Notes under the pieces: model-generated
Database searches by the model: none
The model's input: the letters and a program-made list of their open reading frames with translations, nothing else
Told to the model about the DNA's origin: nothing
Position numbers and translations under genes: made by a program
Source of the DNA: Toxorhynchites rutilus septentrionalis
Taxonomy: Eukaryota > Arthropoda > Insecta > Diptera > Culicidae
Direction of reading: 5' to 3'
NCBI RefSeq assembly: GCF_029784135.1
Contig: NC_073745.1
Coordinates: 309,394,834 to 309,458,833, forward strand
DNA length: 64,000 bases
Shown here: positions 48,401-55,780 of the stretch, piece by piece
How positions within the stretch are numbered: position 1 is the stretch's first letter
Layout: each line of letters starts with the position of its first letter

Positions 48401-50384
48401 TAAGGCGGTTCAACACTGCTCCAACCTTTTTAGGGGGGGGGGGTCTCCCACACAAATGAAACTCAAATTTCTAAATAATCCGAAAACTAATCAAGCTGGA
48501 TTGAGCCAAACTAGAGGGTTTTAGGGTTCTTTAGGTATGAGGAATGTTTCTATGATGGTATAACACACCTTCCTCCTCTGGAAAGGAGAGGGGTTCCGTA
48601 AAAATAATGCACATATTTCAACCAAACATGACAATTGAACATTTTCGGAATACTCTGAATGGAAATGGGAAAATTCGAAAAATTCGAAAGCGTTGTTAGT
48701 ACAGTTGATGTTTGCGGTAATGAAATTGATCTTCGTTCAAAAGTGGAAATGGAATTTAATATGAGAAAACGCACTCCTATATCGTCTTCTATCTATATAA
48801 ATAAAAATGGATCGCCGAATGTGTTGATAAGAGCAAAACTTAAGAAAGGAATTGTTCGATTAAGGGCTGTCTTCTTTCTATCATATTTTCTGTATCAAAC
48901 ATTTATTCCATGTAAAGGAGAAAAATCTTGCACGAGAATTGAAAATGCACGAGTGTCTGGAAATATTCTGATATTATAATGTCAAATTTTGGTAGAGATA
49001 CTGAAATTTTATAGTAAAAAAAATAATTTTAAAGTGTAGATCAGAAGATCAATCAATGCACAGTTCTGATATTGGATCCATGAGCGTGCGCTTAGTAAGA
49101 AAACGTGGATGTGATGACGAAAAATTAATTATGAGCTGGACGAAGTTTGCCGGGTCAGCTAGTTCAAAAATTAAAAAAATTAATCAAGCTGGACCATTTA
49201 GAGAACAAAAACACAAGAGATCGAAGAAACGAACATGGCAAGAAATCGCGCAGGATTTTATTTGGCTAGACGGTAACAACGGCATATGCAGAACGGATGC
49301 AACGAGTGGTTGTAGCTACCGTTAAGTGATTTGCGACATCGGGAACAGCTAATATTCTTTAGCTAAAATGAAATTCAATTCCGACGTCTTCAATAATCAA
49401 GACGAAAATGACACTGGGTGGAAAAAAACTTAAAAACATATTGAAGAACAAAAGTTCATTTGCTCATATTCAATGATTGTTTGGATCTATCATTATGATT
49501 TTCGTTTGGAATATATAGGTTTTCGATGTAACCTAGCCCGAAAATCTATGCATTTGAGCTTAGCGAAGATGATTTTTTTCAACACTGGTAACAGGTACTT
49601 CCTAAACTGTCAAACCTATAACTATTTATCAGAATGTGTATTAAAACCCATTTTCTCTCCTTAAGAATTTCGAACAGCTGTTAATACTGTCTCAATAGCA
49701 TCAGATATTGTCACTGCCACGACAAAGAAAGATCCATCCATTCGAACCAATCTGGTCAACCGGTGGGAAAACAAAGAACCGATGTGCTATGCGCGGCTGG
49801 CTGCTCGAGTTGCTGTTGCTGACGTGCAAATATGAAAATCTATTTTGTTTTTTTTTGTGTTTTGTGCTGTCTTCTTTCACCACATCGCGCACATTAGTGG
49901 CTGCAGACTTTCACCTTGGAAATTCCTTTCACTCAGGGTAGCATCAATTGCCCTGTATGTGTCCTTACGCAATCAGCGGTCCAAAGGCCGTCGAAAATTA
50001 AACATTCATTGATATTATTCGATGCAGAAGACAAACATTGTCCGTCCATGATAAGACACATTTTGAACACAAAAACGAAAATCGCGTATCGCATGAGATA
50101 GGTATAGAAGAGATCTACATGCCAAGTTGGCACCAACACCGCAGCTCTGTTGCCTGACTGGCAGGCTGCAGCATAGAGAGTGAATGGAGGCAGAAGAAGA
50201 ACAAGACAAACAAGGGCGAATATTGCCTTCATCGATTTTGAACAATTTTTTAATAGAGTCAAACTGGACACATACTATCTTTTCCATTAGGTTTCTCTCC
50301 GCAGCCGGAAACACTTACCTGTTTAACGATACCCTTCCTGAGGACCGGCGCAGTAGCGGCGGTGGCAGCTGGTGCAGCACTCAT
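24359..50384 (-). CDS. Tudor-SN: Tudor-SN (staphylococcal nuclease domain protein 1), 8 exons
   Basis: Exons 50384-50319, 35543-35419, 35355-34201, 32323-31418, 31349-31253, 30790-30609, 25074-24948 and 24469-24359 join in phase to 922 residues, close to the roughly 910-926 of human and fly homologues. Four OB-fold nuclease-like repeats lie at about 18-165, 190-335, 340-500 and 520-670; a Tudor domain at about 720-785 ([22 protein letters not shown]) is embedded in the fifth, split repeat that runs to the end. The family is a scaffold of RISC and stress granules, cleaves inosine-containing dsRNA and acts in splicing and transcription. All exons are open with GT/AG borders. Introns 1 (14.8 kb), 3, 6 carry many transposons, all outside the exons. 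Confidence 0.95.
24609..24912. repeat. Two tandem hairpin-forming units in the last Tudor-SN intron
   Basis: Two units of about 125 bases (24609-24733 and 24790-24912) share GAAGCTG(g/a), TTTTCCATCA, AATCATACGGT and the ending CGTATAACCTATATATGATGG. In each, CCATCA pairs with TGATGG and ATACGGT(a/c)TC pairs with GA(t/c)A(t/c)CGTAT around a 13-18 base loop. They lie wholly inside the intron 24470-24947. No known RNA was recognised. Confidence 0.5.
24948..25074 (-). CDS. Tudor-SN: Tudor-SN coding exon 7
   Basis: Encodes [20 protein letters not shown] to KDRRLQKL. A 5.5-kb intron full of repeats separates it from exon 6. Confidence 0.93.
25075..25652. other. Tudor-SN intron 6, no recognised element
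   Basis: AT-rich. 25436-25540 includes a doubled ATTTATGGATAATTGGTTTCAC-like unit. 25170-25270 is somewhat GC-richer without a domain. Confidence 0.4.
25653..25895 (-). repeat. tRNA-derived SINE, truncated copy
   Basis: Same family as 28264-28534: ACACGCCTTGAATG, TCTGAGTGGCAAGCTCTAG and the B-box GGGAATCGAATCC are present. The tRNA-like head is cut after the B box and the tail diverges. Confidence 0.7.
26030..26240 (+). pseudogene. mariner transposase fragment
   Basis: One frame reads [10 protein letters not shown], then [13 protein letters not shown], then [18 protein letters not shown]. This is the mariner block between the first and second catalytic Asp. It is interrupted by stops, and nothing else of the element remains. 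Confidence 0.6.
26241..27956. other. Tudor-SN intron 6, decayed repeats
   Basis: No gene. At 27439-27463 a short CACCAGACGTCGACACTG segment matches the outer edge of the 440-bp block described at 29066. The rest is AT-rich without visible structure. Confidence 0.4.
27957..28055. repeat. Near-perfect palindrome of the CCTGTTTTTGTGCGG family
   Basis: Two arms of about 43 bases: CTTTTCATACACCGCACAAA on the left and its near-complement TTTGTGCGGTATATGAAAAG on the right, around a short CACTGTACAAG loop. It looks like two head-to-head ends of the MITE at 18376-18735. Confidence 0.65.
28251..28547 (-). repeat. tRNA-derived SINE with target duplication
   Basis: Complete copy (28264-28534) flanked by the 13-bp duplication GGTTATTGTATGT (28251-28263 and 28535-28547). 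On the minus strand: a tRNA-like head with A box (GGCCGAGTGGTTAGCG) and B box (GGGTTCGATTCCC), a body of about 180 bases and an (AAG)n tail. Confidence 0.85.
28548..29065. other. Tudor-SN intron 6, AT-rich
   Basis: No element recognised. ATGAATAAA-like words with TATTTACTT recur at 28845-28945 and 29635-29720, suggesting that the 440-bp block in between is an insertion into a repeated sequence or a target of one. Confidence 0.35.
29066..29511 (-). repeat. 440-bp block shared with the Tigger-like arms, solo copy 1
   Basis: Runs from CCGCATTGATGGCATTGAGC to GTCGCCACCAGACGTCGACA. It aligns along its length with 63293-63728 and, inverted, with 54183-54619. It contains TTTTCAGGCGGAATGAACAC and a GGTGGTGAAAA motif. 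No coding frame. Confidence 0.7.
29512..30062. other. Tudor-SN intron 6, AT-rich
   Basis: No gene or clear repeat ends. Confidence 0.35.
30063..30150 (+). mobile_element. Helitron-like 5' end
   Basis: TCTCTATATATA with about 30 bases of TA, then AAATGTTCTGTTCGTTTGTG, follows an A. This matches the start type of the element at 16946. No CTAG-type end with the usual hairpin was found to its right, so it may be truncated. Confidence 0.45.
30609..30790 (-). CDS. Tudor-SN: Tudor-SN coding exon 6
   Basis: Encodes [20 protein letters not shown] to LQLNVEYR, the return from the Tudor domain into the split fifth nuclease repeat. Acceptor TTGCAG, donor GTAAGTG. Confidence 0.93.
30791..31252. other. 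Tudor-SN intron 5, no element seen
   Basis: 463 bases of intron without an open frame. The middle (30890-31130) is GC-richer than other intron sequence. Confidence 0.4.
31253..31349 (-). CDS. Tudor-SN: Tudor-SN coding exon 5
   Basis: Encodes the Tudor core, [19 protein letters not shown] to DYGNRE, with the aromatic cage residues expected for binding dimethylarginine. Confidence 0.93.
31418..32323 (-). CDS. Tudor-SN: Tudor-SN coding exon 4
   Basis: 906 nt, starts [20 protein letters not shown] and ends RRGDLCASK. It holds the end of repeat 3, repeat 4 and the start of the Tudor region. Between them a Glu-rich linker occurs ([13 protein letters not shown]). Confidence 0.95.
32438..33957. repeat. 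Long foldback element in Tudor-SN intron 3, with nested insertion
   Basis: The left arm 32438-32800 begins ACTTTGTACATATGGTGGCAG and the right arm 33600-33957 ends CTGCCACCTTATGTACAAAG; the arms are inverted copies over about 350 bases. Between them sits another element (32801-33598). The 106-residue frame at 33195 has no recognised domain. Confidence 0.65.
32801..33598. repeat. MITE with GACTCGATTATATACAG inverted ends
   Basis: The left end has GATTCGATTATATACAGACTC; the right end has the complement GACTGTATATAATCGAGTCC. The same end type is at 39820, 42065 and 43310. It is inserted in the loop of the larger foldback. Confidence 0.55.
34201..35355 (-). CDS. Tudor-SN: Tudor-SN coding exon 3
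   Basis: The largest exon (1155 nt), from [20 protein letters not shown] to CCYTVTLGG. It covers the rest of repeat 1, all of repeat 2 and most of repeat 3. Acceptor TTTCAG, donor GTAAGTA. The 66-base intron before it is minimal. Confidence 0.95.
35419..35543 (-). CDS. Tudor-SN: Tudor-SN coding exon 2
   Basis: Encodes [20 protein letters not shown] onward into the first nuclease repeat; acceptor CCCAAG, donor GTGAGTA; ends in phase 2. Confidence 0.9.
35544..36044. other. Tudor-SN intron 1, near exon 2
   Basis: No gene; short frames only. Confidence 0.4.
36369..36795 (-). repeat. 440-bp block shared with the Tigger-like arms, solo copy 2
   Basis: From CCGCGTTGACGGCATTAAGC to CCAGATGTCGACACC. 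More diverged than the copy at 29066 but collinear. Confidence 0.6.
36796..38157. other. Tudor-SN intron 1, AT-rich, no gene
   Basis: Contains a 13-bp perfect stem (GTCGAGGGTAAAC 37306-37318 with GTTTACCCTCGAC 37327-37339, 8-base loop). Nothing else was recognised. Confidence 0.4.
38158..38426 (+). repeat. tRNA-derived SINE
   Basis: Plus-strand copy of the same family as 28264-28534: A box GTGGCCAAGTGGTTAGCG, B box GGGTTCGATTCCC, body with GGCGTGTTATTTGGC, and an AAGAAG tail. The tRNA-like head is not a functional tRNA gene because no acceptor stem closes. Confidence 0.8.
38449..38983. repeat. Tigger/pogo-type MITE with TA duplication
   Basis: Element 38451-38981 with CACCCATACCTCGC at the left end and the exact complement GCGAGGTATGGGTG at the right, flanked by TA on both sides. 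Internal words such as CGCTATAACGGCC are typical of Tigger-related ends. No transposase frame. Confidence 0.75.
39134..39815. other. Tudor-SN intron 1, no element seen
   Basis: AT-rich without a recognisable gene. Confidence 0.35.
39923..40080 (+). repeat. tRNA-derived SINE, second family
   Basis: Head with A-box-like CTGGCGTAGTGGTAACAT and B-box-like GAGTTCAATTCTC, and a closing TCCCGAC. The body with AAAAATGGAAGTAAAAGTGA runs directly into the RT fragment from about 40082. Confidence 0.7.
40082..40840 (+). pseudogene. RLE LINE: reverse transcriptase part
   Basis: [20 protein letters not shown] and the active site [10 protein letters not shown] are RT motifs of RLE-type LINEs. Near 40600 the homology moves to the frame with [20 protein letters not shown], and a TGA at 40838-40840 interrupts PRKEG-LGIVDIS. 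One frame change and one stop are therefore visible. Confidence 0.75.
40841..41814 (+). pseudogene. RLE LINE: zinc motif and restriction-like endonuclease
   Basis: The CCHC motif [18 protein letters not shown] is followed by the PD-(D/E)XK core [20 protein letters not shown] and [14 protein letters not shown]. This order (RT, CCHC, RLE) defines R2/R4-type elements. The open part runs from 40975 and ends at TGA 41812-41814. Confidence 0.8.
42164..42263 (+). repeat. CCGCGTAAAAAA repeat block 1
   Basis: Short units combining TTTACGCGG, AAAAACCGCGTTAAT and GGAAAATCCGCGTA alternate about four times and can pair with one another. A second block is at 42727-42832. Confidence 0.6.
42727..42832 (+). 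repeat. CCGCGTAAAAAA repeat block 2
   Basis: Same unit and same orientation as 42164-42263, so the pair are direct, not inverted, repeats about 560 bases apart. Confidence 0.6.
42995..43219 (+). pseudogene. mariner transposase N-terminal fragment
   Basis: [15 protein letters not shown] is the start of the mariner HTH region. The homology shifts frame to [17 protein letters not shown] and returns to [13 protein letters not shown]. Ends of GACTCGATTATATAC type flank the region (42065 and 43310). Confidence 0.6.
43220..43850. other. Tudor-SN intron 1, no gene
   Basis: 43305-43335 holds a GTATATAATCGAGACC terminal motif; otherwise nothing was recognised. Confidence 0.4.
44470..44830 (+). pseudogene. 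Gag/ORF1-like transposon protein, N-terminal
   Basis: ATG at 44470 gives [20 protein letters not shown] and stops at a TAA that forms inside AGGTAAGCG. From 44582 the same protein seems to continue with [19 protein letters not shown] and [20 protein letters not shown], a pattern seen at the start of LINE ORF1 proteins. GT (44545) and AG (44582) would remove 38 bases and restore the frame, but that is too short for a normal intron. A deletion or insertion is as likely. Confidence 0.35.
45317..45837 (+). repeat. Full-length tRNA-derived SINE with target duplication
   Basis: SINE 45327-45827, flanked by AATGTATGGC at 45317-45326 and 45828-45837. A-box-like TAGCCACTTGGTTACGCG, B-box-like GAGTTTAAACTC, about 400-base body with a doubled AACGCCTAAATGGCTACTAC unit, and poly(A) end. 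It is a different family from the 270-bp SINEs. Confidence 0.8.
46346..47025. other. Tudor-SN intron 1, no element seen
   Basis: No gene recognised; 46680-46990 is less AT-rich than its neighbours. Confidence 0.35.
47026..47256 (-). repeat. tRNA-derived SINE, diverged copy
   Basis: Family of 28264-28534, with AACGTTCCTAGAGGAACTTC and GGAATCGAACCC; the tRNA-like head is lost after the B box. Confidence 0.75.
47905..48165. repeat. hAT-like MITE with 8-9 bp target duplication
   Basis: ATGCACAGT at 47905-47913 and 48157-48165 flanks an element that starts AGGGTGCCAAT and ends ATTGGCACCCAA. The inverted similarity runs inward over about 80 bases (AAAAAGTTAC / GTAACTTTTT; TGTTCACCACC / GGTGGTGAACA). 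With an 8-bp duplication and T/CAGGG-type ends it fits hAT. Confidence 0.75.
48166..49162 (+). mobile_element. Non-autonomous Helitron, second copy, 5'-truncated
   Basis: Same family as 16946-17790: tandem units with GGGGGAGCTGCCATACAAAT and AATCAAGCAAA, and the end GAAGTTTGCCGGGTCAGCTAG at 49162. The TA-rich start is absent; sequence begins next to the hAT-like MITE. 48659-48979 is open for 106 residues ([17 protein letters not shown]) without a domain. Confidence 0.7.
49163..50318. other. Tudor-SN intron 1, first kilobase
   Basis: No transposon end was recognised. This is the donor-proximal part, where intronic enhancers would be expected; none can be shown from sequence alone. Confidence 0.35.
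50319..50384 (-). CDS. Tudor-SN: Tudor-SN coding exon 1
   Basis: Encodes [20 protein letters not shown] and KQ; ATG at 50384-50382 is the only in-frame start. Donor GTAAGTG follows. The Ala-rich start precedes the first nuclease repeat, as in other insects. Confidence 0.9.
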
Positions 50385-51415
50385 CTCTTGGGAACAGTTC
50401 CTGCTTCCTTCAGAGGGTCAAAAACCTCACACAAGCACTTAACGTAGAAACTCCGTGATTCGAACAATCGCTTCGTCGAGGCAATTGAATCTTCTCGCAC
50501 AGTATGAAGACCGTCACTTTTCGCCTTTAGATTTCACGCTGTGGTGAACAGGAATCCGAAGGATTAAAAGACACGTAGAAAGCCACACGCAGTCACCTCT
50601 CACGGTTGTTGCATTTGCACGGCACGAGATCGCTGTAAGAAGTGGACTTCACTGAAAAGCCGCAGCACTGCCAAACGCGATAGGTAGAAACTGGATGGCC
50701 AACTCGAAACCTGTGCGAAAAGGAAAAAAGCAGATTGGGAGTTGGCTGACAGTTCGTGGAGAAGTGTCATGCTAGCTGTCAGATAACTAGAAAATTGTCA
50801 GGAATAAATCCACTGAACCCAGGCATTTCCGGAACGACGAGGGGCCTCATACTAAACGTTTATAGAATGTATACAAAGAGAAATCATTGTGAATATGACT
50901 TATTTTAAGGTAATTTTTATTTGTTATTTTGTTCCGACGAAGTGTCAATTTAAATAATACAACATCAAACGAAAACACGATTTTTACTCAAAAGGTAAAT
51001 AATAAGGAGAAGTAAGTGAGTCTTAAATCGGTACTTACGTATTAACGCTACCGGAGCGAAAATTTATATTGTGTATTTATTTCGTCGTAATTAAATTTAT
51101 TGTGGGGTTAATCTAATGGGGGTGAGATCCCAATCCGATGAGGATGAAGAATCGAGGCGGCCTTAACACGCTAAATGAAAAAGTACCCTCAAACCAAACA
51201 TTCCACTGAAAAAACGAAACGATTTTTTTTTAAATCCAATTAAATAAAAACAACATAAATTAAAGATTTTCTTGAGTTTAATTTTCAGAACATGTTCTAT
51301 TCTAGAGTGTCATTCTGGCGATACAAAGCGATTCAGTGATGTGTTGAATGCCATTTGAATAGACTTGGAACAGTGTGTGTTAGACTTTTTGAAATGTATT
51401 GAATGAATAAATATA
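50385..51415. other. 5' UTR and upstream region of Tudor-SN
   Basis: Sequence directly upstream of the Tudor-SN ATG on the minus strand. It is GC-balanced to about 50830 and AT-rich beyond. No TATA-box or initiator could be assigned with confidence. Confidence 0.4.
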
Positions 51416-51708
51416 TGAAATCCATCTATCTTCTTCTTCTTCTTCTTAAATGGCTCTAACGTTCCTAGAGGAACTTTGCCGTCTCAACATAGTACTACTT
51501 GCGTCATTTTTATTAGTACTTAATTGAGATTTCTATGCCAAAATAACACGCCTTGAAAGCATTCTGAGTGACAAGCTCTAGAATACGCGTGACCACAGGC
51601 AGGTCGGAGAAAAATTTATTCTCCCGACCAGAACGTGAATCGAATCCGAACCATGATAATGTGTGACGCTAACCACCCGACCACGAGTACATCAATGAAA
51701 TCAATCTA
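51416..51708 (-). repeat. tRNA-derived SINE with target duplication
   Basis: SINE 51430-51694 between TGAAATCCATCTAT (51416-51429) and TGAAATCAATCTAT (51695-51708). The tail is (AAG)5 on its strand. The duplication has one mismatch, so it is older than the copy at 28264. Confidence 0.8.
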
Positions 51709-52225
51709 TGCTCACCTGTTATTTGCTTTTCGTTAATGCCTTGTAAGTAGACTGCGTATTGCAAAACATTTTCTTGGTTGTTGAAAACGTAAATAGAATA
51801 CCAGGTTACATCGTAATACTGCTCTCCAAACAAAGAAGTTGATTTAAAAAACACTGTTAACTGCCATCGCGGATGGTCTTAAATTATTATTAAATTATCT
51901 TTGCCTACCACTATATGAAAAAAGCGGAGAGTAACATACCCGGTATTCTACTTACTTCGAGCTGTTGCAGGAATAAAAACAATAAAGACTATTGAACTAA
52001 TTTAGTGACATGTATTAATCACTAGTAGCGATATAATGTACATCTCACATTTGTTCTACAGGTTTTCTATATAAATTTTTATAACTAACACATTATACGA
52101 AAGTTCGACTTTTGAAAATGGAGTTTGTGTACATGTAATTTAACTCAATGTCGATATTTTTTTGAACCACTGTTGAGCATGCATTTATTTTCTATGCGTT
52201 ATTTATCTTCTTCCAGTGTGAATTT

Positions 52226-52275
52226 CTTGGAGAAAATCCTCCTGCCAGAACGGAAATCGAACCTGATACATCATA
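52226..52275 (-). repeat. SINE fragment
   Basis: GCCAGAACGGAAATCGAACC is the B-box region of the 270-bp SINE family; only about 50 bases remain. Confidence 0.45.
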
Positions 52276-52390
52276 TAAAAATGGGTGAATATGAACAAAA
52301 TTTGTTTCTGTTCTGCAGCTTCAGTTGCATCAACAGCAGCAACAGGTACAGCTGGTCATTCTAATGTGGTTCTTCTGTTGTCATATGTAG

Positions 52391-52654
52391 GTGCAAGTGG
52401 TTTTTCAGGTCTGTGGTGTTTCGCTTGAGAAGGAGTTCAAGAAATGCATCGCGCTGCAGGAACCACTCAAGCGAAAGAAACTGCCGAATAAGAATAAGTA
52501 TAAGGCTGCATTCGGTAGAGTTCAAAGTCAACTAACCTGTTCATTTATTCGTAGCGTCGACATGTCTCCAGAAGGAGATTTGACACTTGATAGTGCCAAG
52601 TCCGATGTAAAAATGCGAACGCTAGGAAATATCCAAACTTACAGGTATACTTGA
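52391..52654 (+). other. Open frame of 87 residues, unrecognised
   Basis: Contains EKEFKKCIALQEPLKRKKLP and ends next to the GGGCCCTATTATA motif at 52660. Basic, no clear domain. It may be the remnant of a DNA-transposon gene. Confidence 0.2.
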
Positions 52655-52659
52655 TCACT

Positions 52660-52730
52660 ATGGGCCCTATTATATAAATCGAATGGAGAAGTCGATACAA
52701 TCACTATCACTATCACATCGAGCAAAACTT
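52660..52730. repeat. GGGCCCTATTATA end motif, second copy
   Basis: Matches 22857-22930 (GATACAATCACTATCAC shared). Suggests a transposon end; its partner end was not found. Confidence 0.45.
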
Positions 52731-53065
52731 CGCATTTTGTAAATCGAGATAATCGTTTACCGAGATCGAATTTCATGCGTCGCAATTGCATGTATTTAAG
52801 CGTTTCTGAAACGTTTCCTAAAAGAAAATATGAGTGACGCGAACCAAAACAAAATAATTCTCCCAAGATATGCCAAAAACAAACCGATCAACTCGAAAAA
52901 GTATGACAGTTGCACCGATAGCCATCACTCGGTCGATGCTATCGGTTTTCTCGGTATCTATAATAGTAAAATAGAGCTAACGAGTTCATCGTTTGTTTTT
53001 GTGGCCCTTCAAATAAATACAAAAATTGTTCGAATGATAAACAGAGCTACGGAAACTCTACTTAC

Positions 53066-53400
53066 CCATCTTTTAGACAAACAAATAGATTGTTGCTGTT
53101 ATCCGCCCCGATGAAGGCATCGTTATCTAATATTTCTACTGCTGTTATCCAATTTGGTTGATAGTCATGAGCGATCTCCTCACAACTACCTTCCATTTGC
53201 TTGTACAGCAACAGCCTCATAGATCGCATCAAATCACCCACAAAAAATGAAATCGCCTTTCCAAAAAAGGACGTTACTCTGAGGACGTCAAGTGAACGTT
53301 GAACTCAATGAGGGAACAGCACGCGCCCTTGAATTCCTTCTTGGTATCTTGAGTGACGGCTTCATCTGCGTAGTGATAGATCGGGTTATCGTCCTACTTT
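53066..53400 (-). pseudogene. DDB1-like gene fragment
   Basis: Reading leftwards, the first block (53400-53285) gives YADEAVTQDTKKEFKGACCS and LIEFNVHL; the second (53270-53066) gives [20 protein letters not shown], then [20 protein letters not shown] and NLFVCLKDG, then a GTAAGT donor-like site. These match the C-terminal beta-propeller region of DDB1 (damage-specific DNA-binding protein 1, adaptor of CUL4 ubiquitin ligases). About 40 residues between the blocks are missing, with a TAA at the join, so this is a dead duplicate. Whether the copy came by transposon capture or segmental duplication is unknown. Confidence 0.65.
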
Positions 53401-54066
53401 AATAAGAGTGATAGTATGGCTTCTTTATATGGAAACATCATCATTGCTAAGATGGAAGTACATTGTACACTGGAGTTAAATTATTTGACAATTTTTGACA
53501 GATAAAGTTTGGTTGGAATGTGGTACAAATACTGAGTTTGTCACTCCTAATTTCTCAACAGCGCCAAAAATCTCAAACACCGAATATGCCAAAAGTTTGA
53601 CTGGAATATTTGATGTATGTCAGAACAGGGTTAATAAACAAGCCGAAAATAGTTGAAGCTAACAAGAACTTATAATATTTGCTAGTCGTGTTTTGTGTCA
53701 AATATATTTGATCAGTACCATCAGTACAAAGTACGTAATACGTATAAGAAGGTAGTCTCCTCCCTGTTTTGTTCAAGTAGTGGTAGGCAAAAAAAAGCAA
53801 AAAATTCGAACATTTCTTGATTTTTCAAAAATGCTACACAAGAACTCAAAATATGTTTCGAAATTATGTAATAGCAGTTTACTTAATCATTTTAAAATTG
53901 AAAACAGTAATATTATTGTCGCATCTGTGTTATAAAAATTATGCAAAAACCTGTGACGAGACATGACAATGGGGGGCCGATTCCGGACCACTTTTTCTGT
54001 CAAACTCGGACCACTTGTAACTCGACTCCTGATTGGTTGATGAGGAAAACAGTTGACAAAGATATA
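53401..54066. other. AT-rich spacer before the Tigger-like element
   Basis: No gene recognised. It ends in the TA target of the element. Confidence 0.4.
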
Positions 54067-54696
54067 CAGTAATTTACATTTAATGTGACATTTTTTTAAT
54101 TGGACATACCTGTAATGCGACACGTTTAATTGGACATGTTTACATCTAATTGGACAGAGGTGAATCCGCACTGACAGTGGTTAGTGTCGACGTCTGGTGG
54201 CGACTTTCAATTTGGGACAAAACTCGATAGTGTAATCTATATCAGATTAGAAGGCACGAAGCCAGTTTTGAAATAATAAAATTTGAATGAAAATTTGTAC
54301 ACCATGTTAATTAATTACTTGAAACACGTACTTTTGATTCTTATTTAATCGATTGTCTATACACTTCTGATATTTTGACTGAAGCCTTTCATTATATATA
54401 ATATAAAATTGTTCTCAAACACGATTTTCGTATGAGGTTTTTCTACCCCATGTAAAAAAAGTGTATTTCATTTAAATAGAATACTAATTTGATACGAATA
54501 AGTTAATTTTTATTCATAATTTTAATTTTGAAAACGTGTTCATTCCGCCTGAAAATTAATTACTATCTTGGACGCTCCCAAAATCATGAAACGAAGCTCA
54601 GTGCCGTCAACGCGAATATCAACAAACACAGCACAAACGAAAAACAGAATGTGAAAAACAAGTTAGAACCAGACAAGAAAAACATCAAAATGGACT
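54067..54696 (+). repeat. Left inverted arm of the Tigger-like element
   Basis: Inverted copy of about 63200-63824. Includes GACGTCTGGTGGCGAC (54191), CGTGTTCATTCCGCCTGAAA (54535) and CCGTCAACGCGAATATCAAC (54602). It ends in the transposase start codon, where the gypsy element has inserted. Confidence 0.8.
54692..54696. repeat. Target duplication (GGACT), left
   Basis: GGACT here and at 60941-60945 flanks the LTR retrotransposon; 5 bp is the usual length for Ty3/gypsy integration. Confidence 0.85.
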
Positions 54697-54966
54697 TGTA
54701 GAGTCGGTAAGCGATAGCCAACTCATGGCCGTTTACCCTATTAGTTTTCGTGTACTTGGTGCGAGAGAGAATAATGCGAGGCGAGCGATTGATTCGAAGA
54801 GAGGGAGAGGGAATCGCGTGGAGGTAGAGAAAACGATTGTGATGTTCGGGGATGATGAGGAGTTTAACCGTTGAGGCGAGTGGAAGCAAATAAAAGGGTT
54901 AAGGACAATTTACGGACTTTCAATTATTCCGGGAAATAGGAGGATACTTTCAGACGAGACGCTACA
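54697..54966 (+). repeat. 5' LTR
   Basis: 270 bp, starts TGTAGAG and ends GCTACA (TG...CA). It has AATAAAAGGG near 54889, which may serve as TATA-like or poly(A) signal. It is identical to 60671-60940. Confidence 0.93.
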
Positions 54967-54969
54967 AAT

Positions 54970-54987
54970 TGGCGCAGTCGGTAGGAT
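54970..54987 (+). other. Primer-binding site (tRNA-Ser type)
   Basis: TGGCGCAGTCGGTAGGAT three bases after the LTR. Its complement ends in CCGACTGCGCCA, as at the 3' end of serine tRNAs. Confidence 0.75.
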
Positions 54988-54999
54988 CATTTTTTGTGG

Positions 55000-55292
55000 T
55001 AAGTTTCTTTTTTTTTTTTTTTATCTTCGCTTATTTTTCGTCGGCCTATTTCCGCCACTTTAGTGCCAATCACCGACATCAGGGAGGCGACTCCACCTGT
55101 TCCTACCTATCAGACTCAACAACTCATGAGCCGGGCCAACTTCTTTTACTTCCGCTCCGAAGGAAGACGTAACCAGAGATTTTTCGCCTCAGAAAATCCC
55201 AACGACGCCAGCTGGGATTGAACCCAGGCCGATCGGATTGTGAGGCTGTTACGCTAACCATACAACCACTGGCGCCGTCTCTTAAGTTTCTT
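55000..55292 (-). repeat. tRNA-derived SINE inserted at the leader splice donor
   Basis: SINE 55010-55282 with duplications TAAGTTTCTT at 55000-55009 and 55283-55292. On the minus strand: A-box-like GCCAGTGGTTGTATGGTTAG, B box GGGTTCAATCCCAG and a poly(A) tail (T-run 55010-55023 on plus). Because the duplication restores TAAGTT after the G at 54999, the donor GTAAGT survives. Confidence 0.8.
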
Positions 55293-55573
55293 GTCAAGAG
55301 GAAATCAAGAGTTTGTGTTGAAATTTGCCTTCGACAATTTTGGTCGGCTATTTTTTATGTTGTTCGTGGAAAAGTGCTACAGTGGAGAAAATTTATTCAT
55401 TGCCAGTAGGATTGAATATGTAATTTGTTTAGTTAATTAAAAAAATAATAATAAATAAGTGGAAAAGACCGGTTTGTGATAGTGACAATTTACAAAATGG
55501 CGGACGAACAAAGGCCTGCAAATTTACACACCATAGAAAGTGAGGTTAAAAGATAATATATTCCAAGCGAAAA

Positions 55574-55780
55574 GATGCGGGACCGGTTGATGACCGAAGC
55601 GCACACTAATACAAAAAGATGTGAGGTTGAGGCACACAAAACAACCGAACACATAAAGATGCGAGACCGGTTGAGGACCGAAGCGCACACTAATACAAAA
55701 GATGTGAGGTTGAGGCACACAAAACAAACGAACACATAAAGATGCGAGACCGGTTGAGGACCGAAGCGCACACCATTGAA
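55574..55780 (+). repeat. 84-bp tandem repeat in the gypsy leader
   Basis: About 2.4 units, each with GATGCGAGACCGGTTGAGGA, CCGAAGCGCACACTAATAC and GATGTGAGGTTGAGGCACAC. Open frames over it on the minus strand are artefacts of the periodicity. Confidence 0.8.

Noticed and set aside
54969..55172. 67-residue frame starting at the primer-binding site
   Set aside because: It has no ATG start and runs through a T-tract into the SINE.
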